The notes: generated from the sequence alone by a model not told the origin. Counted from the stretch's first letter, positions 38,962-49,207 are shown. The stretch is 64,000 bases of DNA from an uncultured Chloroflexales bacterium (GCA_937918935.1 CAKZSI010000041.1:1-64000); one strand, 5' to 3'. Program-made: numbers and translations.

Positions 38962-40158
38962 ATGGCCGCCACCACGCCGCCCGGTCAGCCGGCGAGCATT
39001 CCCTTTTACCGCGACACGCGGGTCATCGCCATTCTCGTGCAGGTGGCCTTCGCGCTTGTGGTGATCGGGACATTCTGGTTCCTCTACAGCACCATGATGG
39101 ACGGGTTGCGGCGGGCCAATCTGCTGCCGAGCTTCGCGTTCCTGCGGCAGCCGGCCGGCTTCCCCATCAGCGAGTCGCCCATCCCCTTTGATCCCTCACG
39201 AACCTATGGCTACGCCTTCCTGGTGGGCGTCCTCAACACCCTGCGCGTCGCCGGGATAGGCATCGTGCTGGCCACCATCCTTGGCATCATCCTGGGCGTC
39301 TGCCGGCTCTCGAACAACTGGCTGCTGCGCAACATCGCTACCGTCTATGTGGAGATCGTGCGCAACGTCCCGCTGCTGCTGCAACTGCTGTTCTGGTTCG
39401 CCATGACCCAGGCCTTTCCGCGGGTGCAGGAGGCCATCAGCGTCGGCGGTTTGCTCTTCCTGCACAACCGCGGCGTGACAATTGCCTGGCCCCGGGCCAA
39501 TGCTGACTTCGGCGCCTGGACGCCCTGGCTCTGGGCGGGCCTGCTGGCCGGAGCGGGCTTCTACATCGCGCGGCGGGTGCAGTTCGCCCGGCGCGACCGG
39601 CCGGGCGTGGCCCTGCCCTGGGCGCTGCTGATCGCTGCCGGGATCGCACTGCTGGGCTTTGTGGCAACCCGCCTCGTGGCCGGCCAGTGGCCGGTGATGC
39701 TGGAGATCCCTGAGTTGCAGCGCTTCGGCTTCAGCGGCGGCGTGACCCTCACCACCAACTTCGCCGCGCTGCTCTTCGGCCTGGTGATCTACACTGCCAC
39801 CTTCATCGGCGAGATCGTGCGCAGCGGCATCCAGGCGGTCAACAAGGGTCAGCGCGAGGCCGCCCGCGCCCTCGGCCTGACCAACGGCCAGACCCTGCGC
39901 CTGGTAATCTTCCCCCAGGCGCTGCGGATCATTATCCCGCCCCTGACCAGCCAGTACCTCAACCTGACCAAGAACAGCAGCCTCGCCGTTGCCATCGGCT
40001 TTCCCGACCTCTTCGCCATCGCCGGCACGACCCTGAACCAGACCGGGCAGGCTGTTCCGGTGATCCTGATGGTCATGGCCTCGTACCTGAGCATCAGTCT
40101 GCTCACCTCTCTGTTGATGAACTGGTACAACAAGCGCATGCAGCTCGTGGAGAGGTGA
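38962..40158 (+). CDS. Polar amino-acid ABC transporter permease (AapQ type)
   Basis: A 398-residue inner-membrane permease. It has an extended N-terminal half like AapQ, with a first helix at about 28-50 and further helices in the second half. The EAA loop is REAARALGLTNGQTLRLVIF, which contacts the ATPase. A G-rich site precedes the ATG. The next permease begins 4 bp after its stop, indicating a single operon and a heterodimeric channel. Confidence 0.93.
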   Translation: MAATTPPGQPASIPFYRDTRVIAILVQVAFALVVIGTFWFLYSTMMDGLRRANLLPSFAFLRQPAGFPISESPIPFDPSRTYGYAFLVGVLNTLRVAGIGIVLATILGIILGVCRLSNNWLLRNIATVYVEIVRNVPLLLQLLFWFAMTQAFPRVQEAISVGGLLFLHNRGVTIAWPRANADFGAWTPWLWAGLLAGAGFYIARRVQFARRDRPGVALPWALLIAAGIALLGFVATRLVAGQWPVMLEIPELQRFGFSGGVTLTTNFAALLFGLVIYTATFIGEIVRSGIQAVNKGQREAARALGLTNGQTLRLVIFPQALRIIIPPLTSQYLNLTKNSSLAVAIGFPDLFAIAGTTLNQTGQAVPVILMVMASYLSISLLTSLLMNWYNKRMQLVER

Positions 40159-40162
40159 CACA

Positions 40163-41389
40163 ATGGCGACCGAAGCCTCGCAACCCCGTACCCGCGCCCC
40201 GCGCCCGAGCATCGGCGCGCTGGAGTGGCTGCGCCAGAACCTGTTCAGCACCTGGTGGAACTCGCTACTCAGCATTGTCCTGTTGTTCCTGGTCTTCCAG
40301 GCTCTCAGCAGCCTGCTGCGCTGGGTCGTCACCACCGAGGGCTGGATCGCCGTGACGAGCAACGCGCGCCTGCTGCTGGTCGGGCGGTACCCGCCCGACC
40401 AGATCTGGCGCCCCGAACTGGTGGTGATGCTGATCGCCTTACTGCTCGGCCTTAGCGGCGGGGTCTGGCGGGGCATTCCGCTGGTCCTCGCCGCAGGGTT
40501 CAGCGTGGCGATGGCCGTTCTGGGGGTCCTTTCCCTGGGGCTGCCACCCGACCAGGCGCCGCCGGTCTTCTCCACGCGGCTGTTTCTCTTTGGCGTGGCG
40601 GCCCTGGCAGCCCTGGGGATCGCTGCCGGCTGGCGCCTGCGCGAGGCCCTGCGCTGGCCGCTGGTGGCGGGGTGGATCTTGCTCTATCCCGCGACCATCC
40701 TGATCCTGCGCGGCGTGGGCGACGCCACGATCGGCACCAACCTCTGGGGCGGTTTGATGCTCACGCTGATCCTGGCGGTCAGCGGCATCGTGCTCTCCTT
40801 TCCCCTGGGGGTGCTGCTGGCCCTGGGCCGGCGCAGCAATCTGCCGGTGATCAAGTGGTTCTGCGTGGGCTACATCGAACTGATCCGCGGCGTGCCGCTG
40901 GTGACGGTGCTCTTCATGGCCTCGCTGATGCTGCCGCTGTTCCTGCCCGCGAACGTGCGCGTTGACGCCGTGGTGCGTGCCATCGTCGCCGTGACGCTCT
41001 TCAGCGCGGCCTACCTGGCCGAAAACGTGCGCGGCGGGTTGCAGTCTATTCCCAGGGGTCAGGTCGAGGCGGCGCGCGCTCTGGGCCTCAATGTGGTGCA
41101 GACCACTCTGCTGATCACTCTGCCCCAGGCCCTGCGGGCGGTCATCCCGGTGCTGGTGGGCCAGTTCATCGCCCTGTTCAAGGACACCTCACTGGTGGTG
41201 ATCATCGGCCTGATGGACCTGCTGGGGGCCGCGCAGGCGATCTATACCCAGCCGCAGTGGTTCGGCATCCCCGGCGGCGTCTGGCGCGAAACGTTCTTCG
41301 TCGTGGCGGGGATCTACTGGATCTTTAGCTTCACCATGTCGCGCACGGCGCGCCAGATTGAAACCAATGTGAACGTGGGTAGATTGTAG
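40163..41389 (+). CDS. Polar amino-acid ABC transporter permease (AapM type)
   Basis: A 408-residue permease, the likely partner of the preceding one. Hydrophobic helices cover about 30-55, 75-200 and the transport core from about 190, and the EAA loop is VEAARALGLNVVQTTLLITL. AapM proteins normally have the long N-terminal extension seen here. GAGG lies 7-10 nt before the ATG, inside the preceding gene's end. The binding protein and ATPase genes flank this pair. Confidence 0.93.
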   Translation: MATEASQPRTRAPRPSIGALEWLRQNLFSTWWNSLLSIVLLFLVFQALSSLLRWVVTTEGWIAVTSNARLLLVGRYPPDQIWRPELVVMLIALLLGLSGGVWRGIPLVLAAGFSVAMAVLGVLSLGLPPDQAPPVFSTRLFLFGVAALAALGIAAGWRLREALRWPLVAGWILLYPATILILRGVGDATIGTNLWGGLMLTLILAVSGIVLSFPLGVLLALGRRSNLPVIKWFCVGYIELIRGVPLVTVLFMASLMLPLFLPANVRVDAVVRAIVAVTLFSAAYLAENVRGGLQSIPRGQVEAARALGLNVVQTTLLITLPQALRAVIPVLVGQFIALFKDTSLVVIIGLMDLLGAAQAIYTQPQWFGIPGGVWRETFFVVAGIYWIFSFTMSRTARQIETNVNVGRL

Positions 41390-41435
41390 GGGCAAAATAC
41401 GGTTCGTCCAGTTGGGACAACATCGCGGGCCGGGG

Positions 41436-41460
41436 AATGGGAAAACCCGGTTTCCCCATT
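41436..41460. repeat. AATGGGAAAACC palindrome, family A member
   Basis: AATGGGAAAACC with GGTTTCCCCATT, a 25-bp palindrome with one mismatched pair, between the second permease and the ATPase genes of the same operon. A hairpin here could tune relative expression. Confidence 0.7.
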
Positions 41461-41494
41461 TCCAGATCAGGCATCCGGAGGCGCTGGCAAAGTC

Positions 41495-42247
<753 letters not shown>

Positions 42248-42265
42248 GCTGCGCCGCTGCTGGAA

Positions 42266-42294
42266 GGTGTGGGGAAACCTGGTTTCCCCACACC
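42266..42294. terminator. 29-bp perfect palindrome, probable two-way terminator
   Basis: GGTGTGGGGAAACC-T-GGTTTCCCCACACC. It fills the 62-bp gap between the converging transporter and M24 peptidase genes. No T-run follows on either strand, so termination is inferred from position and stem. It is a full-length family A member. Confidence 0.6.
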
Positions 42295-42309
42295 CCTCCA
42301 GAGGCCCAG

Positions 42310-43428
42310 TTACTCCCCTACGATGCGCAACTCGCGCCCAAAGGTCGTGAGGCTGCGGGCGCCGTCCGCGGTGATCACCACGTCGTCCTCGATGCGCGCG
42401 CCGGTGACGCCGGGCAGGTAGATGCCCGGCTCGACCGTGAAGGTCGTGCCGGGACGCAGGGGTTCGTCGTTGCCGGCGACAATGTTCGGCGGCTCGTGGG
42501 TCTCGAGGCCGAAGCCATGGCCGGTACGGTGGATGAAGTACTCACCGTAGCCGCCCTGCTCGATCACCGCCCGCGCCGCGGCGTCAATCGCCGCGCCGCT
42601 AGCCCCCGGACGGGCCGCCGCGCGCCCCGCCTCGTTGGCCCGCAACACCAGGTCGTAGATCCGCCGTGCCGTTTCTCCCGGCTCGCCAATCGCCACCGTG
42701 CGCGTAATGTCGGAGATGTAGCCCTGATAGCGCGCGCCGCAGTCGAGGATCACCAGATCGCCGGGTTGCAGCGGGCGGTCGCTGTTGCTGTGGTGCGGAT
42801 TGGCCGCGTTGGGTCCCGCGGCGACGATGTTCTCGAAGCTCTCGCCCTCGGCGCCCGCGGCGAGAATGGCCTCGGAACACAGCCGCGAGACCTGGCGTTC
42901 GGTCATGCCCAGGCGGATCTGGGCGATGGTGCGTTCCAGGGCGCTCTCAACGATCCGCACCGCCTGTTCGATGGCCGCCAGTTCCGCGGCATCCTTCACC
43001 ATACGCAGATCGGCGAGGAGAGGGGTGGCGTCGCGAGTGCGCAGATCGGGGATGGCCGCCTCGAGGGCGCGCAGTTCCATCACGCGCATAGCGGTGTATT
43101 CGACCGCCAGGACGCGCCCGTGGGCATTGAGGCCGAAGGCGGCGGCGACGGCGGCGGCCAGGGCCGTGGTAGAACCCTCGGCGTCGTGCCAGGGGAAGTA
43201 GCGCATGGGGATGTGCGTGGCGGCCTGAGCACGCCCGTGCTCCAGCGCCGGAAGGACGAGGCACGGCGGCGCTCCATCGGCGGACACGAGGGCCAGGGTC
43301 AGGCGTTTGCCGGGGTGGAAGCTCAGCCCGCTCAGGTAGGCCAGGTTGGCGTCGGGCATAAGCGCCAGCCCGTCGAGCTGCTGGTCGCGCAGGGCCTCAA
43401 TGAGGCGCTGGAGGCGCCGGGGATGCAT
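42310..43428 (-). CDS. M24-family metallopeptidase (Xaa-Pro aminopeptidase type)
   Basis: A 372-residue pita-bread peptidase. Dimetal ligands are visible as the two Asp residues in ILDCGARYQGYISDITRT, the His in HRTGHGFGLETHE, and the Glu residues in TVEPGIY and IEDDVVIT. It removes N-terminal residues from X-Pro peptides or cleaves X-Pro dipeptides in the cytoplasm. The N-terminal creatinase-like domain covers about 1-125. AAGGAG lies 6 nt before the ATG. Not linked functionally to its neighbours by anything visible. Confidence 0.93.
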   Translation of the reverse strand: MHPRRLQRLIEALRDQQLDGLALMPDANLAYLSGLSFHPGKRLTLALVSADGAPPCLVLPALEHGRAQAATHIPMRYFPWHDAEGSTTALAAAVAAAFGLNAHGRVLAVEYTAMRVMELRALEAAIPDLRTRDATPLLADLRMVKDAAELAAIEQAVRIVESALERTIAQIRLGMTERQVSRLCSEAILAAGAEGESFENIVAAGPNAANPHHSNSDRPLQPGDLVILDCGARYQGYISDITRTVAIGEPGETARRIYDLVLRANEAGRAAARPGASGAAIDAAARAVIEQGGYGEYFIHRTGHGFGLETHEPPNIVAGNDEPLRPGTTFTVEPGIYLPGVTGARIEDDVVITADGARSLTTFGRELRIVGE

Positions 43429-43535
43429 GGTGGCTCCTTGATGCCGAATGGGCCGTATTCCTCGGTGGGGTTAACACTGAGTATTACCCCTGCCGGGAAG
43501 GCCGGCTTTCCCCTCTTCCCGCCGGAATAATGTTC

Positions 43536-43558
43536 CTGGGAGGGCTATGCCCTCCCAG
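43536..43558. repeat. CTGGGAGGGC palindrome, family B
   Basis: CTGGGAGGGC-TAT-GCCCTCCCAG, a perfect 10-bp stem. A second perfect stem GTGCCTCTCC/GGAGAGGCAC follows at 43592-43620, 25 bp beyond the stop of the reductase gene, and may end its transcript. Confidence 0.8.
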
Positions 43559-43644
43559 CCCCCCACCGGCAGCAGTGCGATGCTCCACTCCGTGCCTCTC
43601 CATCTACGCTGGAGAGGCACGGCGCCGGGGAAGGGTGCAGACCC

Positions 43645-44586
43645 TCACCCATCCTCCGGCAAGGCCCCGCGGGCGGCCAGTTCCTGGGGCAGCAGGGCGT
43701 GGTACAGGAAGCTGTGGACCGGGGTGGGCACACCGGCAGCCTGGCCGAGGCGCACCACCGCGCCATTCTGCGCCTCCAGTTCCGAAGGCCGGCCCTCCAT
43801 GATGTCGCGCTGCATCGAGGCGGTACTCTCGTAGGGCAGGGTGTCGAGGAAGCGCAACGTTGCCTCAACCTGGGTGGGGGCGACGGCCACGCTACGAGCG
43901 TTGGCCACCGCCACCACCTCGCGCAGCGCCGCCTCGGCCAGCGCCCGGGTGCCGGGCAATCGCAGCCAGACTCCGAGCGGTGTGCGGGTGACGGCGCCGA
44001 GGCCACTCCAGGTACACACGAGCATGAACTTTTCCCAGATCGCCACGTGGATGTCGGGCGGGACGATGGCGCCAAAGCCCGACTCAATAAAGGCGGCTCG
44101 CAGGGTTTCGACGCGGGCGCTGCGCCGGTTGTCCAGCTCGCCAAAGATGATCGTCGGCTCGGCCCCCACGTGGCGAATGACCCCGGGAGCGGCGATGTAG
44201 GCGATGATGCGGCACAGCCCGCCGAGCACATGGTTCGCCCCCAGGGCCTCGGCGAGGATCTCGTGGGCCTCGACGCCGTTGAGCAGCGGCAGCACCACCG
44301 TCGCGGGGCCGATCAGCGGCGCCAGCGTGGGGGCCGCCTCGATGAGTTGCCAGGTCTTCACCGCCACCAGCACCAGATCCACGGGCCCGACGGCTGCGGG
44401 ATCGCCCGTGGCCCCGGCGGGCCGCGCGCTGAAGGAGTCCTTCAGGCTCTCAACGCGCAGCCCGGCGGCCCGCACGGCCTCCAGATGCGCGCCCCGGCCG
44501 ATCAGGTGGACCTCGTGGCCGGCCCGCGCCAGATGCGCGCCAAAGTATCCGCCCACCCCGCCCGGGCCGAAGACCGCAATACGCAT
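43645..44586 (-). CDS. Ketopantoate reductase family protein (2-dehydropantoate 2-reductase)
   Basis: A 313-residue NADPH-dependent reductase of the PanE/ApbA family. GPGGVGGYFGAHLARAG at residues 8-24 binds the cofactor, and the catalytic Lys lies in IWEKFML near residue 180. In the pathway it reduces ketopantoate to pantoate for coenzyme A. The family also has paralogues of other specificity and no other pan gene is nearby, so the symbol is withheld. AAGGAG lies 6 nt before the ATG at 44586. Confidence 0.88.
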   Translation of the reverse strand: MRIAVFGPGGVGGYFGAHLARAGHEVHLIGRGAHLEAVRAAGLRVESLKDSFSARPAGATGDPAAVGPVDLVLVAVKTWQLIEAAPTLAPLIGPATVVLPLLNGVEAHEILAEALGANHVLGGLCRIIAYIAAPGVIRHVGAEPTIIFGELDNRRSARVETLRAAFIESGFGAIVPPDIHVAIWEKFMLVCTWSGLGAVTRTPLGVWLRLPGTRALAEAALREVVAVANARSVAVAPTQVEATLRFLDTLPYESTASMQRDIMEGRPSELEAQNGAVVRLGQAAGVPTPVHSFLYHALLPQELAARGALPEDG

Positions 44587-44654
44587 CGAGATCTCCTTAT
44601 AGCAATTCCTGTTGAATACGGCGCATGCGCATCATCCAACAATCCAAAATCGTA

Positions 44655-45365
44655 TTACAGCTCCACGCGCAGACGCAGGTTCCCCAGGCGCAACTCATCG
44701 CCCTGTTTGAGCGGCGTGGGCTGGCGCGGGCTCAGGCGGGCGGCGTTGAGGAAGGTTCCGTTGGTGCTGTCGAGATCCTCAACCATAATCTGGCCGGCCT
44801 GCACGAAGAGGCGTGCGTGGCGGCGGCCCACGCCCAGATTGATCCCATCGTAATCGGTCAGATCCACGTCGGGGAAGAAATTGCTCACCGCGTCGGCGCG
44901 GCCAACCAGGGCCTGCGGCGCGGACGGCAGGGCTACCGCGACGCCCGAGGGCTGCACAATCAGCCGCGCTGGAGCCAGAGTGGCCCGTGGGGGCGGAGCG
45001 GGCGCTACCGGCGGCGGGGCGGGCGCCACCGGCGGGGTGGCCGGCGCGACCGGGCGGGGCGGCGGGTAGGCGGGTTGGGGCGGCACGCCGCCGTAGGCCG
45101 GCGTGGGGGCCACCGGGCGTGGCGCGCCGAGCAAGGGCGCGCCGCAGTTGTCGCAAAACGCCTCGCCGGGGATGACCGCCACTCCGCACTGCGGGCAGGT
45201 AGATGGTCCGGCAGTGGCGGGGGCGGCGACCGTCCCGGGGCGCCCGGTCGCCGGAGGCGGCGCGGCCGGACCCTGCGCGGGCACCGGGATCATGACCGCG
45301 CCACACTGGTCGCAGTAGCGCGCGGAAGGGGGATTCTCAACACCACATTGCGGACAAAACGGCAT
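44655..45365 (-). CDS. Double zinc-ribbon FHA domain protein
   Basis: A 236-residue protein. Two zinc ribbons begin the chain, with CPQCG/CDQCG at about 4-22 and CPQCG/CDNCG at about 55-73. A Pro/Ala-rich linker fills the middle. The C-terminal FHA domain (about 145-236) has GRRHARLF and DSTNGTFLN. It should bind phosphothreonine on a partner, plausibly a kinase product. ATG 45365 is where the first CxxC begins. An upstream extension crosses two palindromic repeats. The window has one other FHA protein, at 286. Confidence 0.9.
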   Translation of the reverse strand: MPFCPQCGVENPPSARYCDQCGAVMIPVPAQGPAAPPPATGRPGTVAAPATAGPSTCPQCGVAVIPGEAFCDNCGAPLLGAPRPVAPTPAYGGVPPQPAYPPPRPVAPATPPVAPAPPPVAPAPPPRATLAPARLIVQPSGVAVALPSAPQALVGRADAVSNFFPDVDLTDYDGINLGVGRRHARLFVQAGQIMVEDLDSTNGTFLNAARLSPRQPTPLKQGDELRLGNLRLRVEL

Positions 45366-45481
45366 AGGTTCCCACTCCGAGGTATCTGTGCGGTACGTAT
45401 AGTTTGATGTCGTAGTGATAAGACTGCGCCCGGAAACGCCTTGTTGCAGGGTACTATAGCACACCCCGCGCCACCTGCAAC

Positions 45482-45518
45482 CAGGGGCGGGGGGAAACCC
45501 GGTTTCCCCCCGCCCCTG
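45482..45518. repeat. 37-bp perfect palindrome, largest family A member
   Basis: An 18-bp stem, CAGGGGCGGGGGGAAACC and its exact complement, around a single C. It lies in the divergent gap between the zinc-ribbon/FHA and acyl-CoA dehydrogenase genes. Confidence 0.8.
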
Positions 45519-45568
45519 CCTGAAGATCGGGTTCGGGACGGCGACACCCTCCCGCCGGCAGGGAGAGT

Positions 45569-45591
45569 CTGGGAGGGCAAAGCCCTCCCAG
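45569..45591. repeat. CTGGGAGGGC palindrome, family B
   Basis: CTGGGAGGGC-AAA-GCCCTCCCAG, perfect and with the same arms as the copy at 43536. It is preceded by GGGAGAGT. Confidence 0.8.
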
Positions 45592-45639
45592 GGAAACGCA
45601 TGTATTCCCCAGGGCAAGCAGGTGGCCCCATCCCCCTGC

Positions 45640-45645
45640 TATAAT
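45640..45645 (+). promoter_or_regulatory. Candidate -10 box of the acyl-CoA dehydrogenase gene
   Basis: TATAAT, 38 bp before the ATG. The -35 region is poor. Confidence 0.45.
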
Positions 45646-45683
45646 GCGAAGCACGCCAAGCAGAACACGAGGGAGCAGCATCC

Positions 45684-46931
45684 ATGGACCTCACCGCCGG
45701 CTACGAGATGTTTCTGACCCAGGAGCACGCCATACTCCGGCAAACGGTGCGCCAGTTTGCCGAGAAGGAGGTCGCACCGTTCATTCGCGCCTGGGATCGT
45801 TCGGGCGCCGAGCAGCACGAAGGCCCCGAAACACGCCCGCACATCCGCCCCGTGCTGAAGCGGATGGGTGAACTGGGCTTCCTGGGCATCTGCCTGCCCC
45901 GGCGCTATGGCGGCGCAGGGATGGATTACCTGGCCCTCGCGGTGGTCTGTGAGGAACTCGAACGGGTAGACAGCTTCCTGCGCGTGGTGATGTCGGTGCA
46001 CACTGGCCTCAACTCGCTGAGCCTCTTCCAGTGGGGCAGCGAGGAGCAGAAGCAGCGGTACCTGGTTCCCCAGGCCCGGGGCGAGCAACTCGCCGGCTAC
46101 TGCCTCACCGAGCCTGATTCGGGCACCGATGCCGCCGCCATGCGCGCTACCGCCCGCCGTGATGGTGATGGCTACATCCTCAACGGCGAAAAGACCTGGA
46201 TCAGCCTGGCCGACATCGCCGACAACTTCCTGGTGATGGCCAAGACCGATCCGGACCAGGGTGCGCGCGGCATCTCAGCCTTCATCGTCGAGCGGCGCTG
46301 GCCGGGGGTCTCTAGCCAGCCTATCCATGGGAAGCTGGGGGTGCGCGCCGGCAACACTGGCAGCGTCATTTTTCAGGATGTGCGGGTGCCCGCGGCCAAC
46401 CGCCTCGGCGAGGAGGGTGAGGGCTTCAAAATCGCCATGGCCGCGCTCGACAACGGGCGCTACACCGTGGCAGCCGGCGCCACCGGTCTGATACAGGCCA
46501 GCCTGGAGGCCAGCCTGCGCTACGCCCGCGAACGCCACACCTTCGGCAGGCCCATTGCCGAGCACCAACTTGTCAAGCGCATGCTCAGCCACATGGTTCG
46601 CAAGCTCGACACCTCGCGGCTGCTGGTCTACCGGGCGGGCTGGATGAAGAACCGTGGCCTGCGTAACACGCGCGAAACCACCCTGGCCAAGTGGCATGCC
46701 ACCGTATCGAGTTTCGAGTGCGCCGATGATGCCATTCAGATCCACGGCGCCTACGGCTACGCGGATGAGTATCCGGTGGAACGTTACCTGCGCAATGCCC
46801 GTGGGGCGGTGATCTACGAGGGCACCCGCGAACTGCAGGAGTTGTTGCAGGCCGATTTCGCCCTCGGCTACCGTATCAACCCGCCGCTGCGCCGCGAACT
46901 CCCCGCGTATGACCCCGAGGCGTGGGGTTGA
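45684..46931 (+). CDS. Acyl-CoA dehydrogenase
   Basis: A 415-residue flavoprotein that introduces a trans-2 double bond into acyl-CoA and passes electrons to ETF. The YCLTEPDSGTDAAAMRATA and WISLADIADNF segments bind FAD and substrate. The catalytic base is Glu379 in IYEGTREL. The substrate class (short, branched or glutaryl-like) cannot be fixed by eye. etfB and etfA start about 270 bp downstream on the same strand, so the group forms an oxidation and electron-transfer unit. GAGGGAG precedes the ATG. Confidence 0.94.
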   Translation: MDLTAGYEMFLTQEHAILRQTVRQFAEKEVAPFIRAWDRSGAEQHEGPETRPHIRPVLKRMGELGFLGICLPRRYGGAGMDYLALAVVCEELERVDSFLRVVMSVHTGLNSLSLFQWGSEEQKQRYLVPQARGEQLAGYCLTEPDSGTDAAAMRATARRDGDGYILNGEKTWISLADIADNFLVMAKTDPDQGARGISAFIVERRWPGVSSQPIHGKLGVRAGNTGSVIFQDVRVPAANRLGEEGEGFKIAMAALDNGRYTVAAGATGLIQASLEASLRYARERHTFGRPIAEHQLVKRMLSHMVRKLDTSRLLVYRAGWMKNRGLRNTRETTLAKWHATVSSFECADDAIQIHGAYGYADEYPVERYLRNARGAVIYEGTRELQELLQADFALGYRINPPLRRELPAYDPEAWG

Positions 46932-47205
46932 CAGCCGGGTCGAAAGTGCGGATTATACGCGCGTATTAGGAAGCGACCCCGACTTCCCCGGTGTTGCGAA
47001 CCCGCGATGCAACGTCTTTGGGGCACGTCCCAACATTGACCCTGTGGGGCGGTGTAGCCGCCCCGCGGCCCGCCGCCGGAGGCGGCCTGGCCCGGTGCAA
47101 ACATGTGAGGTCTGGGACAAGGGACGGAGAACGTGGTACAATCGGTGGCGTTACAGGTGCCGGTAGGGTGTCGCGCAGGCGGCGCCCCGACGAAGGAGCT
47201 TGGGC
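46932..47205. other. Intergenic region before etfB with hairpins and a -10 box
   Basis: TGTGGGGCGG and CCGCCCCGCGG form an imperfect hairpin near 47042-47066, resembling the pair at 37171. A TACAAT -10 box preceded by GTGG lies at 47137-47142, 64 bp before the etfB ATG. It contains no gene. Confidence 0.5.
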
Positions 47206-47982
47206 ATGCACATCGTCGTGTGTATGAAGCAGGTCCCTCGGGACAACTCGGTCAAGATCAACCCTGACCTGAGCATCAACGCTGACGGGATCGAGAAGAT
47301 CATCAACCTGTTCGACGAGTACGCGATCGAGGAAGGGATTATCTGGAACGAGAAGCACGGCGGGAAGCTGACTGTTCTCTCGATGGGCACCGACGAGTGG
47401 GTTGAGCAGATGCGCCGCGCCCTGGCAATGGGCGCCACCGACTCGCTGCTGCTGAAGGATCCGGCGTTTGCCACGCTCGACACGATCGCCGCGGCGAAGG
47501 TGGTGGCGGCGGCGATCCGCAAGCTTGGCGACGTGGATCTGATCCTCACGGGCCGGAACAGCACCGATGATGAGAGCGGCGCCTTTGCCCCCGCCCTGGC
47601 GCGGGTCCTGGGCTGGCCCCAGCTCACCTATGTGGGGAAGGTGATTGATGTCAATCCCGGCAGCAAGACGATTACCGCCGAGCGGCATCTTGAGACGGTG
47701 GTGGAGACGGTGACCGCGCCGTTGCCCGCCGTGGTGAGCGTGATCAAGGACATCAACAACCCGCGCTATCCCTCACTGCTGAAGATCAAGAAAGTCGCCA
47801 AGGTGGAGCCGCCGGTGTGGACGGCAGCCGATCTGGGCGTCAGTGGCCTTACGCCGACGGTCACGGTGACGCAGCGCGTGCCGCCGCCGCCGCGTCCGAG
47901 CGGCGAGACGATCGACGGCCCCGACGCGGCCGCCAAGGTGAAGAAACTGGTCGATAAGCTGCTGGAGAACCAGATTATCTAG
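47206..47982 (+). CDS. etfB: Electron transfer flavoprotein, beta subunit
   Basis: A 258-residue subunit of the ETF heterodimer that receives electrons from acyl-CoA dehydrogenases. The MHIVVCMKQVPRDN start, LFDEYAIEEG and the AMP-site LTGRNSTDDESG are typical. AAGGAG sits 7 nt before the ATG at 47206, so the TTG two codons earlier is not used. The alpha subunit gene follows after 69 bp, and an acyl-CoA dehydrogenase gene precedes it. Confidence 0.95.
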   Translation: MHIVVCMKQVPRDNSVKINPDLSINADGIEKIINLFDEYAIEEGIIWNEKHGGKLTVLSMGTDEWVEQMRRALAMGATDSLLLKDPAFATLDTIAAAKVVAAAIRKLGDVDLILTGRNSTDDESGAFAPALARVLGWPQLTYVGKVIDVNPGSKTITAERHLETVVETVTAPLPAVVSVIKDINNPRYPSLLKIKKVAKVEPPVWTAADLGVSGLTPTVTVTQRVPPPPRPSGETIDGPDAAAKVKKLVDKLLENQII

Positions 47983-48051
47983 CGCAGGCGTTGCCCCTCC
48001 GCGCCCGCGGCGCGGGAAGGCGCTGGCAGCGTTGTGTCGCAGGAGGAACAT

Positions 48052-49029
48052 ATGCCGGGCGTACTGGTTTATGTGGAGCAGGTAGACGGCGAGATCGCCG
48101 CCGTCACGCGGGAGTTGCTGGGCAAGGGCAAGGAACTGGCGGCCGCCCTCGGCGGCCCGCTGAGTGCCGTGGTGGTGGGCAGCGGCGTGGGCGCGGTGGC
48201 CGAGAAAGCGGCGGCCTACGGCGCCGATACGGTGTATACCGTTGACGATCCGCGGCTCTCCCCCTACACGACCGATGGGCATGTGGCGGCGGCAAAGGTC
48301 GCCGTGGCCGCGGCGCAGCCCGCACTGATCCTCGCGGGGGCCAGTTTCCAGATGCGCGACTTTGGCGCGGCCCTGGCCGCCGATCTGGATGCCGGGCTGG
48401 TGGTGGACGCAATCGATCTGAAGGCCGAGGGTGGCGCGGTGACCGCGGTGCGCCCCTCCCACGGCGGGAACGTGATCAACACCTACGCCTTCGCCGCCGG
48501 CCGGCCGGTGGTGGCCCTGGTGCGCAAGCAGAGTTTCCCTGAGGCCCAGCCCGGCGCCGCTGCCGGCAGTGTGCAGGCGCTGGCCCTCGATGGCGCGGAG
48601 ATCCGCACTACCGTGAATAGCGTCGCGCCCAAGACCGGCGCCGTCAACCTCACCGACGCGGCTATTATCGTGACTGGCGGGCGTGGCCTCGGCGACAAGG
48701 ACAACTACTACAAGCTCATCCCGCCCCTGGCCGAGGCCCTTGGCGGCGCCTACGGCGCCTCGCGCGCCATCGTGGACGCTGGCTGGGTGCCCTACGAGCA
48801 CCAGGTCGGCCAGACCGGCAAGACCGTCTCGCCCAGGCTCTACGTGGCCTGCGGTGTCTCCGGGGCTATCCAGCACCTGGCAGGTATGCGCACCAGCCGC
48901 AACATCGTGGCGATCAACAAAGACCCGGAGGCCCCAATCTTCCGTGTCGCCACCTTTGGCCTGGTTGGCGATGTGAACGAGGTCCTGCCCCTGCTGACCC
49001 AGGAACTGAAGAGCCGCCTCAGCCGGTAG
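48052..49029 (+). CDS. etfA: Electron transfer flavoprotein, alpha subunit
   Basis: A 325-residue subunit carrying FAD. The C-terminal FAD domain (from about residue 195) includes GGRGLGDKDNYY, VDAGWVPYEHQVGQTGKTV and YVACGVSGAIQHLAGM, all well conserved. AGGAGG lies 5 nt before the ATG at 48052, which is preferred over the GTG at 48034. With etfB it links the dehydrogenase upstream to the respiratory chain through an ETF-quinone oxidoreductase, which is not in this window. Confidence 0.96.
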   Translation: MPGVLVYVEQVDGEIAAVTRELLGKGKELAAALGGPLSAVVVGSGVGAVAEKAAAYGADTVYTVDDPRLSPYTTDGHVAAAKVAVAAAQPALILAGASFQMRDFGAALAADLDAGLVVDAIDLKAEGGAVTAVRPSHGGNVINTYAFAAGRPVVALVRKQSFPEAQPGAAAGSVQALALDGAEIRTTVNSVAPKTGAVNLTDAAIIVTGGRGLGDKDNYYKLIPPLAEALGGAYGASRAIVDAGWVPYEHQVGQTGKTVSPRLYVACGVSGAIQHLAGMRTSRNIVAINKDPEAPIFRVATFGLVGDVNEVLPLLTQELKSRLSR

Positions 49030-49043
49030 GATCTGGATGGCAG

Positions 49044-49058
49044 GGAAACCTGGTTTCC
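49044..49058. repeat. GGAAACC palindrome, family A member
   Basis: GGAAACC-T-GGTTTCC, 14 bp after the etfA stop. A second hairpin GGGGGAGGGA/TCCCTCCCCC follows at about 49074-49106. Together they may end the etf transcript. Confidence 0.65.
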
Positions 49059-49207
49059 TCGCATCCCTGCACCGGGGGAGGGAGGGCGTTGCTCTCCCTC
49101 CCCCTCCGTCTTGATGCACCGCATCGACATACGACTCGCAAGACTCTCGCCTGCTGCTCTCAGGCGTCGGTATTCGGAATTGTGAAGAAAAATTCCCGAA
49201 ATTGGTA